NCBI RefSeq assembly: GCF_937898475.1
Contig: NZ_CALEJS010000015.1
Span: 653,877 to 717,876 of the forward strand
Length of the DNA: 64,000 bases
From: an uncultured Chitinophaga sp.
GTDB taxonomy: Bacteria; Bacteroidota; Bacteroidia; Chitinophagales; Chitinophagaceae
Direction of reading: 5' to 3'
The position numbers and the translations under genes were made by a program. The first letter of the stretch is position 1; the number at the start of each line of letters is the position of its first letter. Positions 32,817 through 41,779 of this stretch are shown in pieces. The notes under the pieces were generated by a model. The model was given only the letters and a program-made list of their open reading frames with translations, was not told where the DNA came from and searched no databases.

Positions 32817-33795
32817 CAGCTTTAAACTTTTTGTTGTGGTGAATGAGGAAACGGATCATAGCGATGGCAGAACAGATATAAAATCCAAGGGCCAGGTATA
32901 ACGGTCCCATATCGGAAGCCCTGAACTGCACAAATAGCAGGTCTGATGCAACATAAACGATACCGATATACGAATACAAGGTAAGTATCAATAGAAAATA
33001 GAAAGAGCGCTCCCGGTTGGAAAGCCGGTAAAAATAAGCGGCAACACCCAGCAGCAGCAGGAACCAGAGCAGGTACAGGCTCCTGAAATGGAACATTCCC
33101 GCTATCGCGGCGATGAACAGAACGTGCGCACCGAAATTAATATAGGTGAACCTGAAGTGCTGTTTGATGTTCTTCCACCTGCTGATCTCTCCTGCCGCTA
33201 CCAGGATCAGGCCCAGCAAAAGTGCCGTATAAATAAGATCGCCGCTGTGAAAATCGTTCTGTTTCAATATACGGGTGGGTGTAACCACAATACCCATCCA
33301 GGCGGCCAGGTTGGTGATGGCCATGCTCAGTACACCGAGATGATCAAAGTAGTAGGCGCAGAAAAAAAGCACTATCATAGGCACAAAGCTGGCCAGTTTG
33401 AGATGATCGCCAAAGATGGTATACTGGTATTGCAGGTAAGCTATAAAGCTGATAAATGTGAGGCAGGCCAGCAACAGCAGGTAATCAAAAAAAGCATCGG
33501 GCGATGCCACCCTAACGTGCGAAAAAGGCGCTTTCTTCCTGTAGCAGTAGTAAAAACACCCGGCGCAGATAAGGGCCATGAAAGCCAGTATGGCCTGGTG
33601 GCCAATGGTATCAATGTTCTTGTAGATGAGGATCCCGAGCCCGCCGCTGAGCAGTAATACTCCCAGGTACAGCAATGCCTTCAGCTCCCAGTGAACGGAA
33701 AAATGCCGGTGCTCTTCTGCTGTCTTCACCTTTTCAAAGGCGCTGCCGGAGATCAGCCCTTCCTCGTATAATTTCCTGAATATCTGCAGGTTCAT
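32803..33795 (-). CDS. DUF2157-type membrane protein
   Basis: A 330-residue protein from ATG 33795 (NLQIFRKLYEEGLISGSAFEKV); a further nine codons upstream are possible. The soluble N-terminal helix pair (YEEGLISGSAFEKVKTAEE) is followed by LGVLLLSGGLGILIYKNIDTIGHQ and a series of about nine transmembrane helices, the layout of DUF2157. Such proteins occur widely and have no known activity. First gene of a two-gene membrane operon whose reading frames overlap by 14 bp. Confidence 0.75.
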   Translation of the reverse strand: MNLQIFRKLYEEGLISGSAFEKVKTAEEHRHFSVHWELKALLYLGVLLLSGGLGILIYKNIDTIGHQAILAFMALICAGCFYYCYRKKAPFSHVRVASPDAFFDYLLLLACLTFISFIAYLQYQYTIFGDHLKLASFVPMIVLFFCAYYFDHLGVLSMAITNLAAWMGIVVTPTRILKQNDFHSGDLIYTALLLGLILVAAGEISRWKNIKQHFRFTYINFGAHVLFIAAIAGMFHFRSLYLLWFLLLLGVAAYFYRLSNRERSFYFLLILTLYSYIGIVYVASDLLFVQFRASDMGPLYLALGFYICSAIAMIRFLIHHNKKFKADDRL

Positions 33796-33906
33796 GGTAT
33801 ACCGGGGATTAATACCCTGCAATATTAATAATATGTAAAATAAGGAGCTAAAATAATTTGCACGGAAAAAGCCGTTCGCGTATTTTAGTGTATATAAACC
33901 TATCCT

Positions 33907-34482
33907 ATGATCCCTGTGAATAACACCGGTTCCGGCCGTATTGCCATCCCCTTCAGCAGGAAAAAACTATCCCGGTTACTTATTATTTCAGCTGTATTTG
34001 CCGTATTGGGATGCTGGATATTGCTGACGCCCATCAATGAAGGCACCGGCCTGCTCAACCATCCCATTATCAGGAACGGATCTGCCTTGTGCGCTTTGCT
34101 ACTCGGGTTGCTGGGAACAGGCCTCGCCATCAGAAAACTATTGCAGCATCAACCTGCTCTGATGATAGATGATGAGGGCATTACGGATCATTCCAGCCCC
34201 GTAGCCGCCGGATATATTCCCTGGAGCGATGTTCAGCTCATTACCACCACAACGGTTGTAAACCAGAAACTGATCCTGCTGATCATCAGGAATGCAGAAG
34301 CTTACATCCTGCAACAGAAGAATATCATTGCGAGGAAAGGAATGCGTATGAACTTTAAAAATTACGGATCACCGGTCTGTATCAGCGCCAGCGGACTGCA
34401 ATGCACTGCGGGAGAGCTGGAGCAGTTGATTGAAAGAAAATTGTCTGCTTACAAAAGAGCAGGTGCAGCGTACCCGATTTGA
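33907..34482 (+). CDS. STM3941-like membrane protein
   Basis: A 191-residue protein with two N-terminal hydrophobic segments (LLIISAVFAVLGCWILL and GSALCALLLGLLGTGLAI) followed by a PH-like beta domain: PALMIDDEGITDHSSPVAAGYIPWSDVQLI, ILLIIRNAEAYI, PVCISASGLQCTAGELEQLIE. The I-x-W-x-D-V pattern after D-D-x-G-I-x-D is typical of the STM3941-like family of inner-membrane proteins with an unknown role. Divergent from the DUF2157 pair. The family call is from pattern memory, so moderate. Confidence 0.66.
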   Translation: MIPVNNTGSGRIAIPFSRKKLSRLLIISAVFAVLGCWILLTPINEGTGLLNHPIIRNGSALCALLLGLLGTGLAIRKLLQHQPALMIDDEGITDHSSPVAAGYIPWSDVQLITTTTVVNQKLILLIIRNAEAYILQQKNIIARKGMRMNFKNYGSPVCISASGLQCTAGELEQLIERKLSAYKRAGAAYPI

Positions 34483-34546
34483 TACGAATGGGTGATTGCC
34501 ACCGTAAACACTTTATCTATTTTTGAAAAGCCTATGAAAAACCCTC

Positions 34547-37537
34547 ATGTGTAACGATCCTATGCCAAGACCAGTGGTGTTCAGCAGCATATTTTCAGGG
34601 ATATTATCGGTATTGATGCTTTTACTGCCAGCCATACAAATACCTCTTAAAGCCTCCAGTACCATGTCGCTGATTGCCGATGCAGCCACGCAGGACTCCA
34701 TGCTGACGCTCACTCTTTCGCAAAGATCCATCTCCTGCTTTGGTGGTACAGACGGCAGTATCAGCGCACAGGCCAGCGGCGGTACCGCTCCTTACCTGTT
34801 CAGCAAGGACGATGGCAAAAGCTGGCAGGCAGACCGGTATTTTGAGCACTTAGGTCCGGGCCGTTACACGATCATCGTAAAAGATAATGAGGGCGTTAAA
34901 GCCAATGCAAACATTACACTCACTGCGCCTGCAGCCCTGAAGGCCGTGGCACAACCATTTGCAGCCAGCTGTTATGACCTCGGTAATGGCAGCATCAGCA
35001 TAGCAACATCCGGCGGAACACCACCCTACCAATACTTCCTGGACAATGGCCCAAACTGGCAGTACGATGCCCGCTTCAACGAATTACAAAGCGGCAACCA
35101 CACGGTTTACATCAGGGATCAGCGTGAATGCATGATCCAGGTAAACGCCAGCATTACTGCGCCGCCCCCGCTGAGCCTCAGCTCCAAACACGAAGATGTT
35201 ACCTGCAGCCAGGGAAAAGACGGCCGTATCACAGTAGAAGCATCCGGCGGAACAACACCTTACCAGTACAGTGTTGATAAAGGTGTCAGCTGGCAGACGT
35301 CGCCCGCTTTTACACAACTGGCACCGGGAGAACACCTCGTTCAGGTCAGAGACCGTAATGGCTGCGTGGCCAGCGCTACCGTTGATATTACGGCGCCACT
35401 GGCCTTAGACATGACCACCCGGCAAAATGATATTCCCTGCTACGGCGCCTGTAATGGCCGCATTGTTATACAGCCCCGGGGTGGCACGGCTCCCTATCAG
35501 TACAGCAACAACGCAGGATTGACCTGGCAGCAGCACCCGGAATTTGCAGGTATTTCTGCAGGCGTGTATCAGCTGGCAGTAAAAGACAGCAACGGGTGTA
35601 TGATCCGCAGACCAATCACTTTAACTGAACCGGCTGCACTGTCTATTGCAAGTTCGGCAGCCAGCTTTGACAGCGCTACTGATTGCAGCCTTAGCATTTA
35701 TGTAAGTGGTGGAGTTCCTGCTTATGCTTTCAGCATTGACGCTGGCAAAAACTGGCAGGACAGCGGTGTTTTCCGTCATATCAAAACGGGAACGCAGCAT
35801 GTAACGATGAAGGATCGTAATGGTTGCAGCCGCGGACTTACAGTGGTAATGGCCGTTTCCAGGCCACTGGAACTGTTTGCCGACATTTGGGGCGCTTCCT
35901 GCTATGGAGCTGCCAACGGCGCCATCAATGTCAAAGCGCAGGGAGGCACCCCGCCTTACCGGTTCAGCATTAATAATGGGGCCAGCTGGCAGACACAGAA
36001 CAATTTTCGCCAGCCCGCAGGAACTTACACAGTGCTGGTTGAAGACAAGGCGGGGAACCAGGGCACATTAACGGTCACACTGGGACAACCCACACTGCTG
36101 ACCGCCAGTGTGCAAAGCACAGACGTCAGCTGCCATGGCGCATCCAACGGCACGATAACGGTAACGGCTAACGGAGGCGCTCCTCCCTACAAATACAGTA
36201 TCAACAACGGAGCTAACTGGCAAAGCAAGCCCGCCATTGATGGTTTGCCCGGAGGTAATTATATAGTGCTGGTAAAAGATAGTTACGGCTGCAGCACCAG
36301 CTTATCTGCCGAAGTACAGGAACCCGCAACGCTGACCAACACCGTGCAAAGCGACAGCGTCAGCTGTCACGACCGATCAGACGGCAGTATCCGCATTAGC
36401 ACTACCGGCGGTACCTCACCCTACCAATACAGCATAGACGGCAGCCAACACTGGCAGAACAGCGCCCTGTTCTCCGGGCTATCCGCCGGCAGGCATTTTG
36501 TACTGATAAGAGACGCCAAAGGTTGTACCGACAGCGTCAGCACCCAGGTAAGATCGCCACTGCCCCTTGCATTTACCGCCGGCACCCACCAGGTAAGCTG
36601 TTATGGCGGCGATGATGGCCGTATTACCATTGGGGCACAGGGCGGTACCGCGCCTTACCGTTATCGCATGAACATGGACGGATGGGAGGAAACAGGCACC
36701 TTTGACCACCTGCGCGCAGATAAGTATGCAATCGCCGTGCAGGATGTTAATGGTTGTATAAGACAGGCGGATGTGGCGGTAACAGAACCCGCGCTACTGC
36801 AAATGCGCCTGGAGAGCTATGCCAATGGCTGCGCTTACGCCGGCGGACAAATACAGGTAAAAGCAACAGGCGGCACCCTGCCCTATCTGTACACGACAGC
36901 AGACAGTATCCGGAGTACAGACGGACGCTTTTCGGAACTGCAGACAGGCAGCTACGCCATCATGGTGACAGATATGAACGGCTGCGTTGATCAGCTGGAC
37001 CCTGTAGATATCATAGTATCACCTCCGCTGTACCTGAACATGAACGCCAAAACAGATATGCAATGCGACGGCATCCATAAAGGCAGTGTGATGTTAACAG
37101 CCAAGGGCGGTATTGCGCCTTATCAGTATGAGCTGAATGGCAAAGCCGTCCCTTCTTTGAATATTCCGGGTCTTGATAACGGCGCCTACCAGGCAGTTGT
37201 AAAAGATCAGAATGGCTGTATTGCCAGCCAGCAATTTGATATTAAGCTGCGCGATGAAGGGTGCGAGCTAACCATGCCCAGCGGCTTTTCTCCCAACGGA
37301 GACGGGCGCAATGATATATTCCGCCCTGCATTGTATGGCAACATCAGTCAATACCAGCTGGAAGTGTTCAATGCCTGGGGGAACCTGGTATTTGCGGGCA
37401 GGGACCCTGAAAGCGGCTGGGACGGTGCATTCAAAGGAAAGCAGCTGTCCGGCGGCACCTATGTATGGATGGTAAGGTATACCGACTACAAGGGCCAGGC
37501 AAAGGTGAGAAGAGGCGTTGTGACCCTGGTAAGATAA
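34547..37537 (+). CDS. SprB-repeat surface protein with T9SS type B C-terminal domain
   Basis: A 996-residue protein with an N-terminal hydrophobic export signal (a second Met at 34562 may be the true start). Eleven tandem SprB-like repeats of about 77 residues follow, each with a Cys, D/N-G-x-I and GGTxPYxYS...WQ...F..L..G.Y.V.V.D..GC pattern. The C-terminus is the gliding-motility-associated (CHU_C) T9SS type B sorting domain: PSGFSPNGDGRNDIFRP, FNAWGNLVFAG, GGTYVWMVRY. Repeat 5 deviates in its Cys position (SATDCSLSIYVSGG). It should be secreted and surface-attached as an adhesin, relying on a PorP/SprF partner, which lies 10 bp downstream on the opposite strand. Not a full-length SprB, which is several times larger. 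Confidence 0.93.
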   Translation: MCNDPMPRPVVFSSIFSGILSVLMLLLPAIQIPLKASSTMSLIADAATQDSMLTLTLSQRSISCFGGTDGSISAQASGGTAPYLFSKDDGKSWQADRYFEHLGPGRYTIIVKDNEGVKANANITLTAPAALKAVAQPFAASCYDLGNGSISIATSGGTPPYQYFLDNGPNWQYDARFNELQSGNHTVYIRDQRECMIQVNASITAPPPLSLSSKHEDVTCSQGKDGRITVEASGGTTPYQYSVDKGVSWQTSPAFTQLAPGEHLVQVRDRNGCVASATVDITAPLALDMTTRQNDIPCYGACNGRIVIQPRGGTAPYQYSNNAGLTWQQHPEFAGISAGVYQLAVKDSNGCMIRRPITLTEPAALSIASSAASFDSATDCSLSIYVSGGVPAYAFSIDAGKNWQDSGVFRHIKTGTQHVTMKDRNGCSRGLTVVMAVSRPLELFADIWGASCYGAANGAINVKAQGGTPPYRFSINNGASWQTQNNFRQPAGTYTVLVEDKAGNQGTLTVTLGQPTLLTASVQSTDVSCHGASNGTITVTANGGAPPYKYSINNGANWQSKPAIDGLPGGNYIVLVKDSYGCSTSLSAEVQEPATLTNTVQSDSVSCHDRSDGSIRISTTGGTSPYQYSIDGSQHWQNSALFSGLSAGRHFVLIRDAKGCTDSVSTQVRSPLPLAFTAGTHQVSCYGGDDGRITIGAQGGTAPYRYRMNMDGWEETGTFDHLRADKYAIAVQDVNGCIRQADVAVTEPALLQMRLESYANGCAYAGGQIQVKATGGTLPYLYTTADSIRSTDGRFSELQTGSYAIMVTDMNGCVDQLDPVDIIVSPPLYLNMNAKTDMQCDGIHKGSVMLTAKGGIAPYQYELNGKAVPSLNIPGLDNGAYQAVVKDQNGCIASQQFDIKLRDEGCELTMPSGFSPNGDGRNDIFRPALYGNISQYQLEVFNAWGNLVFAGRDPESGWDGAFKGKQLSGGTYVWMVRYTDYKGQAKVRRGVVTLVR

Positions 37538-37547
37538 ACACCGGCTG

Positions 37548-38522
37548 TTAAAAGAACTTCGGACAGGGTAGCTGGTAATCCCGTTTTGATGACGGGAAGG
37601 AAATGCCTACGGATAGTTCATGTGATCCGTGGCTGTAAGTTTCAAACTGGCCTGCAGAAAAATCATAGGCATAACCGATACGTACATTTTCCGCAGGAAA
37701 TACCTGTACGGCAGCTACGGCCGCGTTGCGATTCTTCAGTGATTTTTGCAGGTTGTCTTTCTGATATAACCGTACACCCGTACGGTAAGACCCGCCCACC
37801 CAGATCTTCTCTGAAAAAAGCAGGAAGGCGGTAAGGTCCAGACTGGTGGGGCCGCCACGGTCATCTTTCAGGAGAAAGGATGGTTTCAGCTGAATATCCG
37901 CTGCTATAGGCAGCAGCATCCCCGCTGTGACATAATAATGCGGCCTGGGGCGGGGAATGTATACGTAACGCGATTTATTGATATGCGGAGTAAGAAGATT
38001 ATCTACCGAAAAACCGGCATAAAAAAGCTCATCCGCATAGTAAACACCTGCCCTGGCGTCTGGCACAATGGTGCTTTGATTACCACCCGGCATGTCCAGT
38101 TCGGGATCCAGTGTTTCCAGCAGCGTACCGTTAACACCCAGCTGTACCAGACCGCCGCTGAGGCCGAAGGACAAACGGGCGGTTCCCTCATCGTTCATGC
38201 GTATACGATAGGCGTAGCTGGCGTATACAGACTGGGTGTTTTGAGCGCCCAGCTTGTCGCCGGCCAGCTGCAATCCCCAGCCAACATTACCTTCGGCGGC
38301 AATATCGTCTACTGCTACGGAGAAACTGCGGGGTGCGCCGGCTATGCCTGTCCATTGTGCACGGTAACAGGCGTGCAGGTTCAGCACTTCCCTGTATCCC
38401 GCATAGGCAGGGTTGATGTAAATACCATTGAACATGTACTGACTGTACTGCGCGTCCTGCTGGGCAAACAGCAGTTTGCCTGACAATAGCAGTATACTCA
38501 TTAATGCCATCCCTCTCTTCAT
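37548..38522 (-). CDS. PorP/SprF-family T9SS outer-membrane protein
   Basis: A 324-residue protein with a signal peptide (ending FAQQ), then the PorP/SprF signature AQYSQYMFNGIYINPAYAG, LNLHACYRAQWTGIAGAPRSFSVAVDD and a beta-barrel with aromatic strands (KIWVGGSYRTGVRLY, RIGYAYDFSAG, SHELSVGISF). PorP/SprF proteins bind and anchor T9SS type B substrates on the cell surface. The gene lies 18 bp downstream of a type B cargo gene on the same strand and end-to-end with the SprB-repeat gene on the other, so it probably serves the first cargo and perhaps both. Confidence 0.95.
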   Translation of the reverse strand: MKRGMALMSILLLSGKLLFAQQDAQYSQYMFNGIYINPAYAGYREVLNLHACYRAQWTGIAGAPRSFSVAVDDIAAEGNVGWGLQLAGDKLGAQNTQSVYASYAYRIRMNDEGTARLSFGLSGGLVQLGVNGTLLETLDPELDMPGGNQSTIVPDARAGVYYADELFYAGFSVDNLLTPHINKSRYVYIPRPRPHYYVTAGMLLPIAADIQLKPSFLLKDDRGGPTSLDLTAFLLFSEKIWVGGSYRTGVRLYQKDNLQKSLKNRNAAVAAVQVFPAENVRIGYAYDFSAGQFETYSHGSHELSVGISFPSSKRDYQLPCPKFF

Positions 38523-38540
38523 ACCTGATATTGTATTAGG

Positions 38541-40790
38541 TTATTGTTTGAAAGCGCGGATCAGGGTAGTATACCCTTTTAATACTTCCCAGCCGGATCC
38601 ATTGGTTTTCTTAATACGTAACAGGTAATAGTAAGTTCCTTCACTGAGCCCGTCTCCTTTCCAGTTATGCTGATAATTCTGCCGGCGGTATACTTCATTA
38701 CCCCAGCGGTTGAAGATCACCAGTTCATTTTCTGCATATTGTTGCAGTCCACGTATTTCGAATACATCATTCCTGCCGTCGCCATTCGGCGTGAACAAGG
38801 TGGGTATTTTAAGATCCCCTGGCTGGGTAGTTTTCGTATCGCCGGTATTATCCGGACTATTGTTCACAGCAATGCTTTTAGTGATCAGGTTATTTTCGTA
38901 GTAACATTCCTGGTAAGTGCTGTGCTGCGTAGCCAGGGCGGTTAAGTTAAACGGTGTGCCTACGGTATGGCCAATGCCGCCTGGCACAAAACTTCCATCG
39001 TCATTAATAACAATGCTCAGCGTAATATTCAGATTGCTGAAGCCCGACAGGTCTACATCAAAGCTGAAATCCTTACACGTTCCTGCTTCAATATCTTCCG
39101 GCAGGGTGCCTGCATACAACAGCCTGGCAGTTGGATCAACCGTTGGATCGCCGTAATAGCAGGAAACAGGCATCCCCCCATTACTGTTCCCCGATCCGGG
39201 ATTGCACACAGCTATATTCGCTTTCACCACATGTGAGGACACCTTACTAAAACTAATACCGGAGGGGTTGAAAGCAATATCCGGCTTGGAGCCATAGTAA
39301 TCTGCGTACAACAACATCTGGTATGCCGGGTTGGCCAGCCCCGTTTTATTGGTAACCGTCAGCTGGCTTTTATCGGCGGAAAGGGAAAATGAAATATCGT
39401 AGTTATTGGGGCCTTTAAACCCGGCTGTATTGGCATGAAAACGGGTACTGCTGTTGTCCAGGGGCACACCTTTAAAAGCATAGTTATCATCCCGCCGCGT
39501 CTCTTTAGACAAACCCACCTGCTGGTAAAAATACCCGGTAGCAGTTTCTGTGTGCAGATCAATGTAGGCATATGCCTCCAGGGAATTTTCGTTGCTTTCA
39601 CGGTTCACATTTACCGCATTGCCGGTTTCATTAAAATAAATGGCGTTGGTGCCCGGAGGAATGGTAAATGTACGTGTAAATCCTGTGTAGGAGCTCTCCC
39701 CCTTGGGAATTGTCTTGATATCAGAACTGACAAACTCCGCACTCATTCCCTGGCCGTTACGCTTATAGAATTCCATCACATAGGCATCGTCAAAATCCCG
39801 CGCGTAGTATTCATCCCGCTCAATGACCAGGTTTGATCCGGACACGTATATACGGGGATTGTAAATACCAACGGCCCCGGGATTGGCGGATTTCCCGTTG
39901 TAATCGCCACTTACAGCGCCTGAGCTTAACAACCGGCCAGTATAGGTATTACTGAGATTACGGATCGCATAGGTAGAGCGCCTGTTGGCAGCGCCTCCAT
40001 TTGCCAGGGTCACAAAGCCATTCATTACTCCCCTGTTCAGATCGATGGTGAAACGAAGCGAGGAATAACCTTCCTCTGTACCGTCGGCAGTGTTCAGATC
40101 AGCGTAACTGGAATTTGTTCCTTTTCCCGAAAGGAAAATTATATCGGCGTCACCGGGTATAGGCACTACCAGTTCCCTGCTGGAAGCGGCTGTTCCATGT
40201 AACAGGGCCCTTACCTTTGGATCCAGCAGGTTGAGGGAATTATGATATGGCGAGAGATATTGTACATAGTAGGAAGAATGTATGCCGGTCTGACTTTGTG
40301 TGATCGTAAGCGAAGATCCTGAAATGGAAAAATTCACATTATTCAGATCCGGTACAGCATCGCCCATTTTACTGCTGGCTGGTATATAGGCGCCCAGCGG
40401 AACGTGCTGCCAGCCATATACGTTTGTACCTGAGCCGTCGGTATTGGTGTTTTTGGCATAGTTCACATAACCGGACGAGGTTCCGGAGGCAATATCAATG
40501 ATGGCATTGATGGTGATGAAGTCTTCATCACCCTGCGCATAATCGTTCCCCCCGGATGAAATTCCTGTCTCGGATGATATATATATTGAAATGGATTTGG
40601 TGCCGGCTGGAATACTGAAGACCGGGGCACTGCTCCCGGGAGCGCTGTACTTTGCGTCCACGCCTAATACATCGGCCCGCTTGCCCCCGCTTGGTCCGCA
40701 GGGACTAGTTGGTATCTGGCCGGATACCGTACATGAACAAAACACTAAAATGGCAGTCAGGAACCGCTTTACTGAATGAACAGTTTTCAT
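38541..40790 (-). CDS. T9SS type B sorting-domain surface protein
   Basis: A 749-residue protein with a signal peptide, then two long beta-rich repeats: residues about 30-180 and 330-480 both contain phrases such as APVFSIPAGTKSISIYIS / FTRTFTIPPGTNAIYF and D-E-D-F-I-T-I-x-A-x-I-D-I plus Y-x-x-x-VPLG. The C-terminus is the CHU_C domain (LFTPNGDGRNDVFEIRG, VIFNRWGNEVYRR, LSEGTYYYLLRI). It is a large secreted adhesin-like protein, co-transcribed with its PorP partner. No enzymatic motif. A candidate promoter lies near 41013. Confidence 0.9.
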   Translation of the reverse strand: MKTVHSVKRFLTAILVFCSCTVSGQIPTSPCGPSGGKRADVLGVDAKYSAPGSSAPVFSIPAGTKSISIYISSETGISSGGNDYAQGDEDFITINAIIDIASGTSSGYVNYAKNTNTDGSGTNVYGWQHVPLGAYIPASSKMGDAVPDLNNVNFSISGSSLTITQSQTGIHSSYYVQYLSPYHNSLNLLDPKVRALLHGTAASSRELVVPIPGDADIIFLSGKGTNSSYADLNTADGTEEGYSSLRFTIDLNRGVMNGFVTLANGGAANRRSTYAIRNLSNTYTGRLLSSGAVSGDYNGKSANPGAVGIYNPRIYVSGSNLVIERDEYYARDFDDAYVMEFYKRNGQGMSAEFVSSDIKTIPKGESSYTGFTRTFTIPPGTNAIYFNETGNAVNVNRESNENSLEAYAYIDLHTETATGYFYQQVGLSKETRRDDNYAFKGVPLDNSSTRFHANTAGFKGPNNYDISFSLSADKSQLTVTNKTGLANPAYQMLLYADYYGSKPDIAFNPSGISFSKVSSHVVKANIAVCNPGSGNSNGGMPVSCYYGDPTVDPTARLLYAGTLPEDIEAGTCKDFSFDVDLSGFSNLNITLSIVINDDGSFVPGGIGHTVGTPFNLTALATQHSTYQECYYENNLITKSIAVNNSPDNTGDTKTTQPGDLKIPTLFTPNGDGRNDVFEIRGLQQYAENELVIFNRWGNEVYRRQNYQHNWKGDGLSEGTYYYLLRIKKTNGSGWEVLKGYTTLIRAFKQ

Positions 40791-41012
40791 AGGTATATGG
40801 CGTGCGTAGCTGCTGATAGACTGCTAACGCTGAAAAAACAGGGCGTGACACAACACGCAGATCATAGAGAAAAACAGTTGCTGGTGCAGCCCAACAAAAG
40901 TTGTACCCGGATTAAATATGCTTTGGTTAGTTAGGATATGTCTGCTAAATCTGATTGCTGCTATTGGTTCATGACCCTCTAAAGGTTTCGGTTTATTCCT
41001 TTCTATTATACA

Positions 41013-41038
41013 CAAAGATAGATCGCTTTTCATTCAAA
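41013..41038 (-). promoter_or_regulatory. Candidate promoter for the T9SS cargo-PorP operon
   Basis: Minus strand -7 box TATCTTTG (41013-41020) with TTTG at 41035-41038. The 14-nt spacer is shorter than usual, so the pair is tentative. Confidence 0.35.
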
Positions 41039-41090
41039 GTCCTGTTGCAACAGCATAACTTTTGTGTTACTGACGGGGAGCAGTAAAAAC

Positions 41091-41114
41091 AGGGCGGGAG
41101 CAGTTTCCCGCCCT
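41091..41114 (-). terminator. Terminator of the copper-protein gene
   Basis: AGGGCGGGA pairs with TCCCGCCCT around a 6-nt loop. The A run to the left (GTAAAAAC) becomes a U run on the minus strand, 39 nt past the stop codon. Confidence 0.78.
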
Positions 41115-41152
41115 CTTCAGGAATTTAAAACATTTGCCGGAACCTGATGTAT

Positions 41153-41500
41153 TCAATGCCCTACTGCGGCCATTTCTTCGCAGGCAGTTGCACATTTCCT
41201 ACACATCTCGGCGCATTTTCTACAGTGCTCCATGCCCATAGCGGCGTGCTTTTCGCACTCTTCCGCACATGCGTGGCAAACATCTGCGCACACACGGCAT
41301 AGCTGCTCACTGAAGCGCCCGCCCATACTCATTACCTGGACAGATGCGTTGCAGATGGCGGCGCATTCCAGGTCCAGCTGGATGCAGGTACGCAGGCTGT
41401 CTGCCTGCTCCTCATGCAGGCACGCCATAGCACAATGGTGGCATTCCGTAGCACAAGCCTGGCAGGCTTCAATACATTGCTGATACTGCTGATGTGACAT
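41153..41500 (-). CDS. Four-helix-bundle Cys-rich copper-binding protein (Csp/DUF326-like)
   Basis: A 115-residue protein with 19 cysteines arranged in C-x2-C and C-x3-C steps along helices (CIEACQACATECHHCAMAC, CRVCADVCHACAEEC, CRKCAEMCRKCATAC). This is the pattern of the copper-storage Csp family, whose four-helix bundle binds many Cu(I) ions through inward-facing thiols; it also contains the DUF326 motif. No signal peptide or twin-arginine motif is visible, so a cytosolic store is likely. Gene is alone, with a terminator downstream. Confidence 0.9.
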   Translation of the reverse strand: MSHQQYQQCIEACQACATECHHCAMACLHEEQADSLRTCIQLDLECAAICNASVQVMSMGGRFSEQLCRVCADVCHACAEECEKHAAMGMEHCRKCAEMCRKCATACEEMAAVGH

Positions 41501-41779
41501 AATAATCTGTTTTACAGGTTAAACAATAATCTTTTGTCTTTCCCTTTGTTCCGCAAGCATCATACCTGCTACCAGCGCGGAGAAAACATGACCATTGTCA
41601 TTTTGCGGATTGTCAAAAAATGCTTATTTTGATGCGGCTAAAGTGTGCTATTGTTGGAAGCAGGAAGTATGGTAAGTATTTAGCAGTCAACTACATCAGC
41701 ACTCAATAACCATAGATTATAATAACCATATTTATGAATGCCCTTAACTGGTACACAGTATTTACTAACACTACCCCTT

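Larger units (their letters stand above)
40791..41152. other. Gene-free region upstream of the T9SS cargo gene
   Basis: It contains a promoter candidate (41013-41038), a terminator of the copper-protein gene (41091-41114) and a long untranslated leader of about 215 nt if the promoter is right. No open frame is supported. Confidence 0.5.
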
